DNA of 64,000 nt from Tribonema minus (lineage: Eukaryota > Sar > Xanthophyceae > Tribonematales > Tribonemataceae). The position numbers and the translations under genes are program-made. Shown here piece by piece: positions 46,301 through 58,300 of the stretch. Location of the stretch: positions 124,001 to 188,000 of the forward strand of contig JAFCMP010000190.1 in NCBI GenBank assembly GCA_017506865.1, given 5' to 3'. Below the pieces are notes generated by a model. It did no database searches. It was not told the DNA's origin and saw only the letters and a program-made list of their open reading frames with translations. How positions within the stretch are numbered: the stretch's first letter is position 1; each line of letters begins with the position of its first letter.

Positions 46301-49300
46301 TGTCACCGTCACGCAGAAGGTGTTCCAGATCCGCAGCACGCTTTGCCAGAGGCGCTGCCGCCACTGCATTAGGCTCTGACCAGCCCTGTAGGCCCTCAAC
46401 CTCACACATGTAATCGACGGCGCTGCGTGGGTCGTACGCAGTTGTGTACATTGACCCATCTGCCGCTTCGCGCACCATGACGACCAGGTAGCGGAGGCTG
46501 CCATCTATGACTGCTCTGCACATGTCGGTGAACAGGACTGGCCTGGAAGTGGCCGCATTGGGCATGTACTGCAGCTCTGCCGACATGTTCCATACTGGGT
46601 CCGTTCCGCCATCATCATCGCCCCTCCCAACCACGTAACCACCAGCTGGCACTGGTGCGACCGGTGGACCTATGCTCGGCACCAGCTCATGTAATTCCTC
46701 AGCCGATTGTGTGCTTGGTGGCGGCGGCAGCAGCTGGATGGTGGGGAAGGGTGATCTGTGGCCATGCAGGTGCGCCAGAAACTCAGGCCAGCTCAGGGTT
46801 ACGCACTGGTCGGTGTCGTATGTGCTGATACCCACGCGAAGAGTACTCTGCGTGCTGCTTAAGAAGCTGAGCAGTGGCGCCGATGCGCGCAGGCTGGCAA
46901 ACACTGCCTTGAGCACTGTTGCACAGGCCACCGGGTGCGCTGAAGCTCCGTCATTAGCATTTTCTGTAGCAGAGAGCAGAGGCACAGAAAACAGCTGACG
47001 TCAACAAGCTTCAGTGATTCACTTTCATGAGACGGCGGCAAAAAAAGTCAAACGCTGCTAAGATTGCACCTGCTGCTTGTTTTGAGCTTCACATTGGGCA
47101 ACAGAAGCTCCAGCAAATGTTGGGCATGCATTGATCTTCAACTTGAATTTGACTGTTCTGATACTGGATCTGCTGGTTGTGACACTGGACCTACTGTTTG
47201 CAGTTGAACTAGAGCTGATTGAGGGCTGAGCTACCCATCACAAACAGTGATATGGGCACGCATTCATCATCAGCTGTTGACTGCGAGCTGATGACACACT
47301 CACCAGCATGTCCAGGACCTGCTGTTGCAGCCGCACCAGAGCTGATGGAAAACTTGAGCCACAGATCGCTGACAGTCGCGAAGAATGGTAGGTTTGCTGC
47401 TTGTAGAGCCCTCCGCATGTGGTCCACAAAGCACTCCTCCTCACTCAGCAGAAGTTCGTGGCCGCCATCATGCTAAGGACAGAGAGTTCACAGGTCCAAC
47501 CACATTAATGTAAGAAGCACACGCAAGTAAGGTGAGGGCAACATGGCCAAAACACACTTCTGACAAGAATAATGCCTTGACAGCTGCGTGTTGTGCTTGA
47601 GACGCATGTATTTCAGGCGCAATACTCATGGGGGATTGCTGTAGCACTGTCTCACCTTCACCAGCCGCAGACGGCGCAGCAGTGTGCACAATGCAGCATT
47701 CTCCACAGGGTGGAATGTATCAGTATAGACCTGCGACAGCAACAGCAACAGCACGTCATTCAGTCACCGCAGGCTGATGTTGAAAAATCGCAGACAATCT
47801 TACATTGCTCAATGTTATGTTCTTAACATGCAGCAACATACCTGCCCATTCCTCAGCTGTGCGATGCCCGCTGCATCTTGAAGGTCCTCCGGCAAAATAA
47901 TGCCAAAGCGTGCCCCTGTCAATGGCTCCCGGACATGCACATGCATGGCACTGCAAGCTTCTTGGGGTATGGAGACAGTCACCAGGTGTCTGATGATACC
48001 ACCCATGCTCTGCACCTCTTGCTGGAACAGCACTCGCAGCTGCACTGCCAGTGCATCCACACGCCATGCCTGCACCACGAGATGGCACAGGAGGACCACA
48101 TGAGAACCGAGTTTGCTAATGCTTTCAAAAAATATGGTGCAGATGGTGCAGACATACATGGAAACAAAAGCACCTAGGTCCTTGTTCTGACAGCAGACAT
48201 TCCAGCATGCATGTAAACTGCATCTGCTTGCAAATGTACTTCGAGATAGCTCCAAGTTATCAAGATATGAGGTTGAATGTGGGGATAGTACTTCAGTGAG
48301 CCGCCTGAGGCTCCCTGTACCACAGAGCAACTGACACCAAGTGAAAACTTGTGCCGCTGCTCATTGGGCTGCGACATGAAATTGTTTCCTATGATTTATG
48401 GAAACTAACCGAAAGATCGTAGAGCTCTAGGTGACAAGGAGTGGTATTTATGCGCGCTCGTAGGGTGCGAGGTGGCCTACACTTTGTATCTCTGCAGACG
48501 CTCTGAGCGTGTTGTCATGGAGGCAGGCATGCCACCAGCAGCAAAGGCACATGGGTGGACCCAAGACACAAACGGACTGATGTGCATGTTGACGGCGTGT
48601 TGCAACATAATACATCAAGCTCATGTACCTGAGACACTGCCATCAAGTCGCTGCGCGCCACGCGTGCCTGTCTCACACCACCTCGCAGAAGTCGGTCTAA
48701 CAGCACGCATACTGCCACTTTGAGTGGCAAGCCACATGTCAGGGGCAGCAGCAAGTCTCCCCCTTGCACCGAGTTGGAGCTTAGGCCTGCAGCAGCTGCA
48801 TCTGTAGCAGCAGGGTCAGCTGCGTTGCTCTTCACTGAAGATTGGGCTGAAGCATCGGCCATATGCTGCTCGCTGATGCCGCCATCGCTTTTGAGCAGTC
48901 CGCATATGTGGTCCACCAGCTCGCGCATCCCCACAGTGTCCATGGCATCAGGCATCAGCGGCCCCCACAGCTGGTCAAATATGCCTTGCTGACCCTCCCT
49001 GCTGGTCACCGCTGTAGATCGAAACTGTGCCTCTAGAGAGCTGAGGTCGAAAGGCCCGTCAGCAGCAGCATCCATAGAAGTCAGAAACAGGCTGAGGTCG
49101 GAGTCAAAGGCAGCAGCGACCCGAACTAGATCGGCAGGGGCCACGGTGACCTGCTGCTCCGCCAAGAGCCTGCTTGCTGCAGCTGCTGACACCAGGTCCG
49201 ATTTCAATGTGGGCACTGGTGCATGCGCAGTGACTGACTTGGCACCTGCTGCCGCCGCTGCTGTGCGCAGCTGCTTTCGTAAACCACTGAGGACCTGCAA

Positions 49301-52300
49301 GGAAGAGTACAACAAAGCATACAGGTCAGCACCTGCTCATTCAGATTAATTGAAGCAACCTGCTGGCAGCTGTTGTGCATGTACCTGGTCCAACGGCAGT
49401 TCGTTGCGAACAGATGCCATGTGTCCGCTGACGAAGTCCATGAACTCCTGTAGGTCAATTACGCCATCATAGGCCTTGGTTTCGAAGCGTGCAGCCAGTG
49501 CCAGCATGTCGCCTGGGTGAACGTCCACCTGTGTCACAGGGGCAAGTGGCAATTTTGAAAGATGACATTAGCATCAGCGTAGGCACATACATGCGTTTGG
49601 TGGTACTACTACAAGTGCTGCTGCAGGTAGGCGTGGGCTGATAGAAGCACTCAAGCAGCTGGCTTAAACTCACCTGCACTTCACGTAGCGTATCGACAAA
49701 CTCAGCAATGCTGATGAGACCATCGTCGTCCCTGTCAAAGTGAGCAAACCATTTGCTGATGTGCGCTTGGTTGCTTGTCACGCCCTTGTTGGCTGATGGG
49801 GCGGGGCCGGGACCAGTTGCAAGCATGCTCCCACCACCCTCTCTGATGCACTGGATGGAGAGAAGGCGTGCAAACACTTGCTGCAGACCTGGTGAGCTGT
49901 TTATAGAGGCGACGTTTGGGGCTTCATTCGGCTTGTTGGCTGGGTTTGCCGCTGTGTTGCCATTGTCGACATTGCTGTGCATGCCACTGCCAACAAAGGA
50001 GCCACGGCGCTGATCCTGACGTCCAGGGCGAGTGGCAGCAATGTGCCCAGAACTGTCTCGGCGCTCATTGGCATCCGCTGCTGTCATGCTGGCAACTGCT
50101 GCTGGTGCATGTTCTGCAGCCTCGCTGTTGACGTTATCCACATTGGAGGCTTGCTGCGGCCTTAGTTTGCTCTGGCAGATGTCGCACACCAGATCTACGA
50201 GGTCATACAGCAGTGAAGGCTGGCGCTTGGTGGGGTCGCATGTTAGCCAGTCACCCAAGGCGGCGTCTGAGGGCATGCCAGAAGGTGCAATGCCTCCACC
50301 TTTGACCAGCGACGGTGTTGTGCTTTGCTCAATCTGCATTCTGTTGCGCTGTGCTGCTGCCAGACCCACGGCGGTGCTGCTTGTTGCTGAAAAGCAGGCC
50401 TCGCACACCTGTCAGGGGCAGCGAACCATGTTAGCATCGCAGTACCCAGCAAGGGTGTAGATAACACAATGGTATGGCTCACACATTCACGCTCAACGGC
50501 AGAGCGCAATGCTGGTATGTGCCATTGTTGTCTTGACGCAAACACCTTAAGCTATGACGCAAACATCTTGAACTATCGCTTCTGCAAAGCAAGCGCTGGC
50601 TGTACATGGTGCATGACCTGATGGGACATGCCACAATGCGCCGTAAAGGTCAATGTACGGTACGACACAAGTACTGACCTTTTGGTCTTCGCGCAAGTAG
50701 CCCCAGCACTCGCTGCAGAATCCAACAGAGCAGCCTGGTTTGGTGCAGGTCATGAGCAGGTCGCTTTTGCCACAGTCGCTGCAACGCCCCACGCTTCGCA
50801 CCACCCTGCTGCTGCTGCTATTGCGCTGCTGTGACAAGAACGTTTGCCGCCTGTCCTCAAGCTTTGCAAAGGGGCTTTGCTGTCCATGCAGCAGGGTGCC
50901 GGCATCACGGCTTGGCACTATTGGTACTTCAGCCCGAGTTGCATTCGGAGCTTGAAACGATGGGGGGGTTGCGCGTGTTGCAGTATTGTCATCTGCGTTG
51001 GCCACGTCCTTGGCGACAGCATGAGCCTGTATAGCAGACAGCACACAACGAGCACGTAATTTTGATTGTGTGCGGCGGATTGTTTGGTACCTGTCAGCAC
51101 CGCTTGCTGTTCAACAGTGGGGGCCCACACTATGTAGCTCAAGGCCGCGCTGCAGATTGCTTCAAGAACACAAATGATCAGCTTCTTCCATCACCATATG
51201 AGGGCTTGCATTGTACGTCACAGCTCACAGCCTGCAAAATGGTTTGATAAGCAAACATACAACATACGGTTGCTGATGTAGGGTCTTGGCAGCTCACCTT
51301 CCTCAGCTGAGGCACCACCGTGCTTTTGACACTTCTGTCCAGTTTGAGGTAACCTCTGCTGCGCATCGCCGACGCCAGCACCTTCACATGTGAAGGCTCA
51401 CCGGCAGCAGAAGACACGGCAGCCTGCGGCGGGAATGAGTACCACCCGGGAGGGTACTGGAGGCCGTGGGCGCACTCAACTTCAATGGTAAGCCGCCCTG
51501 CAAGGTTCACTGGTTGGTAAATGAGGTCATCAACCGGTGGAGGTGGTGGCACAGGTGTTAGTGCCTCCAGCTGCTCCCCGAGTTTGAAGAAGGCGATGAA
51601 CTCGTTGGCGCTGATGTCGCCATTCTGATCTTTGTCAAGCACTGCCAGGTCCTCATCGTTCAGGTTGGTCAAGTCGAAGCCCAGTCCCACGAGGCGCCTC
51701 TTCAAGTCAGCCCTTGGAATGGTGATGTCCCGGGGTGTAGGCAGTGGCGAGCCAACCGTGGTAACGGAAGGCTGCCTGCTCAGGCCTGCAAGACATGTAT
51801 GGGCACCTAACGTCAAGTGATGCTTGATGCGCGCTACAAATATCGTGTCAGGCAATATGCCAGCGACGCATGGTGCGCCAAAAAATTCAACAAAGGATTG
51901 CTTGTCAGCGCGTTACAGAAGCAGAAACTAAAAATGCCATTCCAGCAGCAATCTTGTGCAATGCTGGATTGGGGTGGGGTATAGACATTCGGCAATAATC
52001 AAGACGTCATACTTTGCACTCCAACCATATTCACGATGTGAGATGCATGATGCACCTCTGGGGCCTCCTGCAAACTTCAGCAAAGTAAAAGTTCAGCACA
52101 TGCCAAGGTTTTACCGTTGATGCAACTTGTGTGTCATCTGTACGGTAAGAGGTAGAACATGATGACTTGCATGAGCACTGCAACCTGACGAGCTAACGTC
52201 CGTACACTGTGAGTTCACTATGCTGCTCCGTAAGTTGATGTGCTGTGTCAATCTCATATAGGCTCTGCAAAAAGAGATCTTGGTAAAACTAATGTGTACC

Positions 52301-55300
52301 AATGCGTGTAACGATGCGGCACCCGTGGTAACACAAAAACCAGGCAGTGCAATTGCCAAGCCCCCATTGCACTTCACAGGATGCTGACGTGTTCAGACAG
52401 CGACTGCCGGTGCATACGGATAGCACTGATAAAAAATGCACCTGCATCTGAGAAGAAGGCACGTTGAAGGTCGGCAGTGGTGAGTCCAACCCTTGTGGCT
52501 TCACTCAAGAGCTTCTCTCTCACTCGCTCCACGTGCGCGTTAGCCTGGTGCACAGTCATTGACACCCCGTCTCGCTCCACAACCTAACGGGGATTAGGTC
52601 AACAAGGATGGGAGCATAATGAGGCTCTTGTATCGCTCAAAGCTGGCATGGGTGGGAGCTATGAGGATGTGATGGCATCTCTCCCTTCATGGTACACCAG
52701 TCATCGTGCCTGCAGCACCGACCGACAGTCCGGTGCCATGGCTCTCATCTTTGTCCTTCTAGTATGTGGCAAACAATGCAGCAGAAAACATGTGTCATGT
52801 TAAGTTTGAGCAGAGATGTTGATGGCCATGAAGCCAAGGTGCGTTGGCAAGCTAGTGCTCTTCAGCATTCCGGGGCAACGTGCAACAAATACTTCGAAGT
52901 ACGCCGAGCGGATATCCCATCTCATCTTCCACTCCTGTAAATGGAACCAAGGCATGCAATTGCTGCATCACAGTGGCAACTTCTCAAATAGCGCACATCA
53001 AGTGCAGGGGAAGACATTTTGAGGGCAATGGGCAACACGGGGAAAGAGCTCAAGACCTATGCCGAAGTGCTTACCTCCTGCTCTGCAGGTATCACAACGC
53101 CGCCTTGCAGGGCTGCTGGCTGAGATGTGTAGATGGTCAGAAAGAAGGGACCATGCGCCTTGCTGCTATTGTAAAGACTAGGAACCAGCAGGTAGTTGCC
53201 TGGTTGCAGCACGGTGGACACTTGCGCCTCTCCAAAGTTGTAAGGTGCCTGGTGCAGAGAGGTAGCACAAATTGAGTTGTCAGCCATCGTTTGAGAAGCC
53301 AACACCTTGCTGGGTCGGCTTGATGTGTGCTTTGGGTCAGTTTGCTTGTGCTGAGCTGACCTCGTCTTTCATCTTGGTGAAATGTCAATCTTGAAGAAAG
53401 TGGTAGGTGCATAAATGCTGTGAATGTATTTTTGACAGCAGCGTCGTACAAGGTCCATGCTTGCTTGTTGTTGAGCAGTGCTTGTGACATACTTCGTGTG
53501 CTGATGGGTGCATAGGTGACCAATGGACATTGTTGAAGCCACTGTGGTTTACACTAGACCATGGCATTTGATGCCGCTCATTGAGGATACTCGTGATGGT
53601 GAAAGAACGTAAACCGTTCTACAGCAAGTCATGTTCAACTGCAGTGCACATCGTGGCCCATATTTCCCACACTGGTATGCAGCAGTTGGGCTTATGTGCA
53701 CCAGCGTGATGTCGCTGGCGAAGCTCGACACAAATGCAACCATGGGCAGTATAAAGGCCTCAGACACCAGCCGACTCCCCACCCCCCCTGTTGCATGCAT
53801 CAGATCTCTGATGTGCGGATTTATCACAATGACTACAGTCCATCGACACTTGTCCAAATTGATGGAAGCCTGCCCCTTGCATTTTCCTCGTTGAGGTGGT
53901 GGATGTTGTCAAAGGTAGGTGCAACGGCAGCCGTTGCTGTTGTGACACTGGCATCTGCAATGAAAGCGAGCTATGTATACACCACGTTTTGCTAAATGGA
54001 AGGGTATTATTGCCCAGAACTAATTGGTAGTCCCAAAGGCGTCAACAATTATAGAGTATGCAACCGCTGGTGCGGGTAGAATTTGCGTCATTGGCACTGC
54101 TGATGCTACCTGGAAATATACAAGGCATACGCATACACACAGAGATGTATACTCCGAGTACACACTATGCTGTAGTACGTCAGCAGCTGTAGCGGCACGG
54201 AATAAGATATTGTGCCAAAACCAGTAGCAGTACTCTGTCACCATCCGTTTTTGCCTATACATATTGAATAAAGTCCCTTCATCCACGTGATATGGTACAG
54301 TTTGTTCATCGCCATGCTGCATCTACATAATCTGCGGTTAAGTTCACAGCACGCTTCGAGTTGTCCCGGCACGCCAGTAAGAAGTCCAGTGCTAAGTATC
54401 TACAAAATGATGACCATGCTTTCAACACACATATACACAAACTGGTTGTGCAACATTGAAGGCCGTAATGCCAGCGCACCTGCTTTTTTGGTGGTGCTGT
54501 GGAAGTGATGCTGCCGCGCTCAGAGGCTGGCTTCAGCAGCTGGGCTTCTGATACCAGATCCACGCTTAGGGCCATCTGCTGAGACGGAGCTGTCCAGTGC
54601 TCTGCTCCATGGGTGAGCCTTGCATCAGGCACACTGACCGATACAAACACTTCTGTAGCAGCCGTCAACTGCAGACCGAATTTCGGGTTGTTGGAAAATG
54701 TCGCCATCTGCATCACAAAGGAATTGCGGCAGGGTCAGGTTCCGCAGAACGGCACATGAGCAGCATGTATGAGGGGAGACCATAATTTTGTGTGCGTGTC
54801 AAGGAGCAACACAGGCGCCATGCGCTTGCTGCGCAATGCATGGGCGAAGTGGCAACTCGCCAGCAGACAATGATGTGTTGATACAGATGCCTCTTTTCAG
54901 AGATGGGCATATTGACCATGCAAGTGCAGTGCACACTGCAGTATGCACTTCATCCACGTTCAGGCAAAACATGTGAAAAGCTGATCTACCGGAGGCAAAT
55001 GTGATGTACTTGTGACTTGTGCAGTGTAAAGCAAGACCGCAAGGTTTGCAACGCTGTCCACAATTTGGTGGTGATTTCTGGGTCCATCACAGCACATTCG
55101 CACCTCAAATCAGTACATCAATACTGGTTGTGTGCAGAATTGTGCGCAAAACTGCTCATTGCATGTTCAAGGTCTCTAGTAGTGCAGTTGTACTTGCCTG
55201 TCGGTTGCCGCCACAACCCAGATCCCACTTCCCCTGAGCACGCTGGCCAGTGTAACCTTGGTCTGGAAAATCGATGCCGATGAACAGGTGTGTGAAGTTG

Positions 55301-58300
55301 GCGCACCAGTCCCGGAAAGAAATGAAGAAGTCGCCATCGCCCGAATTGATTGCAGTGCGTTCTGCGGCGCCACCGTCAAATGCTGCTGCTATCCGGTCAG
55401 CATACTTCTCCCGTAAGGACATGGTCCCTTCTGCATCGCATGCGTCTGACCAGTCACCCTCCCACTGCATCAAATAAATCAGTCGAGCATAGTGCAATGA
55501 CATTGGTTCATCTCTTGGTCACCTCGAAACACAATGTTGCTTCGTGGTTTTATTGTAGATGTGTGCACATCTGAACAAGTATCCGGCACAGAGTTCAACA
55601 TATGCGGGCCGGAATGGGAAGTTGAGAACTGTCGTAAGTCTCACAGCATACAAGTTGCCTGAAACGATCATGTGCATTCAGAGGTCCGGATGACTAACGC
55701 ATATTGGGTCCACTGTTAGCTACACGTGGTAGCGGCTGGGCGTCAACATTCGACACAAACTCAACTCCAGCTTTTTCAGAAAATATAGTGGAGGATAAAG
55801 TTGTTGCATGTTGCAGAGTATACGAATACTTCGAAGTAGTATACTGTGGCCTGCCCACATGGCGCATCAGACACAAAGAATGGATTGCGCTGGCATGCCT
55901 TAGAGGCAAACAGCATGGCAGCAGCACTTTCAGCATGGGATGCATGCCCACTTTGTGCGCAACATCACATCAATTGCTGGCAAATGTTTTTTTTTATCGG
56001 AGCTTATGGCCCGCAATTTAGCACTGTGCATTCTGCCATGATCTCTGGTCTTATCTTGTGTTATTTTGACTCACTCAGAGACAGCAGAGGCTTGAAGTGG
56101 TCCGCAGTAATATCATCGATGCGCACAAGGGCTGTGAGTAAGCTGCATGTACATGAATGAGCAGTAAGCCATGATAAGCACGGCTTGTGCATAGAACCAC
56201 ATCCTTCAACAACTGCATAAAAAGCTTGACAGAAATGTTGTCAAGAATAATGGGTCCAAGTTAATTTAACGCACATAGTTTTACGATGGCGATAGGGTCT
56301 GAACAGCTGTAACATCACTAATCTCTCTTTAGTGAATGGTCATAACATGGCTTTAAAGACCACTTCAGCTGAACTCACCTCTCCATATCCCCATGGATTT
56401 CGGCATCTTACAAGCCTCACGCGCCCATTCACAGCTCCGGCTGCAGGTGGGGCATCCATACCAATGTCTATTTCCTTCAGGTCCAGCAGAGAGTACGCAT
56501 GCATCAGGCGCAAACCTTGGGATGCCTCCGCCTCAACCTGTTTCTTGCTGCCGTGCGCGGCCCCTGCACTGGATACTGGCTGCCGAATGGAGCAACCCAT
56601 GAGGCTGCCCCACCCACGCAACCTGTTGGCGCATCACAGTGTATAGTGCGCCATGAGTACTGTGGTTACTTGGATGTCTGACATGTGTTAGTGCGCCATG
56701 AGTACTGTGGTTACTTGGATGTCTGACATGTGCAACTACATGCACGCATCACGTAGAGTTGTCTTGTGGTGCAGGTGACAATTGCTTTCACACAATCGCA
56801 TCAGCCACATGCTTACTAATCCACCTACTTGAGTGCTTTTGCAAAGCACAACAATGTTGCATCATGGTCCTTCAACATTTATGCAGCAGCAGCCTGCACA
56901 TGTGATATGGACCATCATGTGGTGGACGTCAAGCATGGGGTCTTGTGCAGCGCTGTCAAGGGTGGGGTGCGTATATTGAAAGCAGCTGTCACAGAGCTCT
57001 AAATTAGCAGCGCACAGGGAGCACAATGCAGGTGCTTTATCGTACTTGTGTAGGATACCTGAGCACGGCAGTCAGGCAAATTGTGGATACACTATGTGAA
57101 TACACTGCAATCACAAACCAGAAACATTTGTGCTACGTTTGTGATTTTGCTCTATAAGAGTGTGCTGCTTGTTCGACATATCGCTGATCATTTGAAAATA
57201 TAAGCATCAGGGCACCACATATCCACTTAGAATGCAAAACTGTTTTTCTACTTTGCCCAGTTTCCCTTCCCTGCAGACCTGACGTGCACCAGCAACTCAT
57301 ATGCTGCCGCACATGCACATCCTTGATCACGCTCAGCATTTAAAGAAGGTTGCACTGTGTACCTGGTCAGCCGCTGCCAGAGTGCATCCGGACTCAGTTT
57401 GTCCACAAAGCCTTGGTGACCAGGCTGTAGCACTTGAAGTACGGGCATGAACCCTGCGACGCAAGAAGATGCAGCCAGCGCATCACGCATTTGAGCTCAC
57501 CTTGGTGTCATCTTGGTTGCGGAAATGTACACATCAAAGCATAATAGCAGAGCTACATGCTATAATGATACTCGAAAGGTTTCAACACCGACGCTGCCAT
57601 TGCTGCCGCACAGCTGCGGATATTGTCATTATGCTAAGCATTCTGCGCATGAAGCAAATCTCACAATGCAGCACTTCATGGAGGCAATCATGAAGTGCAG
57701 ACATTTGTTGAAAAGTTCGGGCGGTGTGGGAGCCAGCATCTCTGTGCCTCTGACTTCTGACGGGCATTTGAGTTGAACAGAATAATCATTGCATAGCGAG
57801 GCGGAGGTCCGCAAGAGGCCACATGTGCACTGGTACACACCTGCCAAGTCAGCAATTCCAGAATGCACTGAGCCCCCAATGAGGGCCTTGTAGCACCCAT
57901 GCAGTTTGGCATATGCTTTCTCGACTATTGGCACCCAGAGCTCATCACGATCGCGGCACCTGTGATGTCACACAGCACAATCAGTGGCAAGCACACAAAG
58001 CGCATCAAGAAATCCGCATCAAGAGGGAAAAAACACAAGAGAATGCAAAGGCTGCATCGTGGCCTGGTTTCACTGCATCTTGAGTTACTACGAGCATCAT
58101 GGCTCCATGTAGAATCATCCACCGAGCAGCCGGTCTTTTGTGGAGCCATTCAAACAGCAACTCAAGAACATATCCATTGTGGTTGATGCTCTATGCTGCA
58201 CGAGTCCCTTCAAACAAAGCACTTGTGAGCCCATTATATACCTCTACATGCTCCGCTCAGGTCTTGCCGCACTTTGCCATCGAAAGACAAGCTCTGCACT

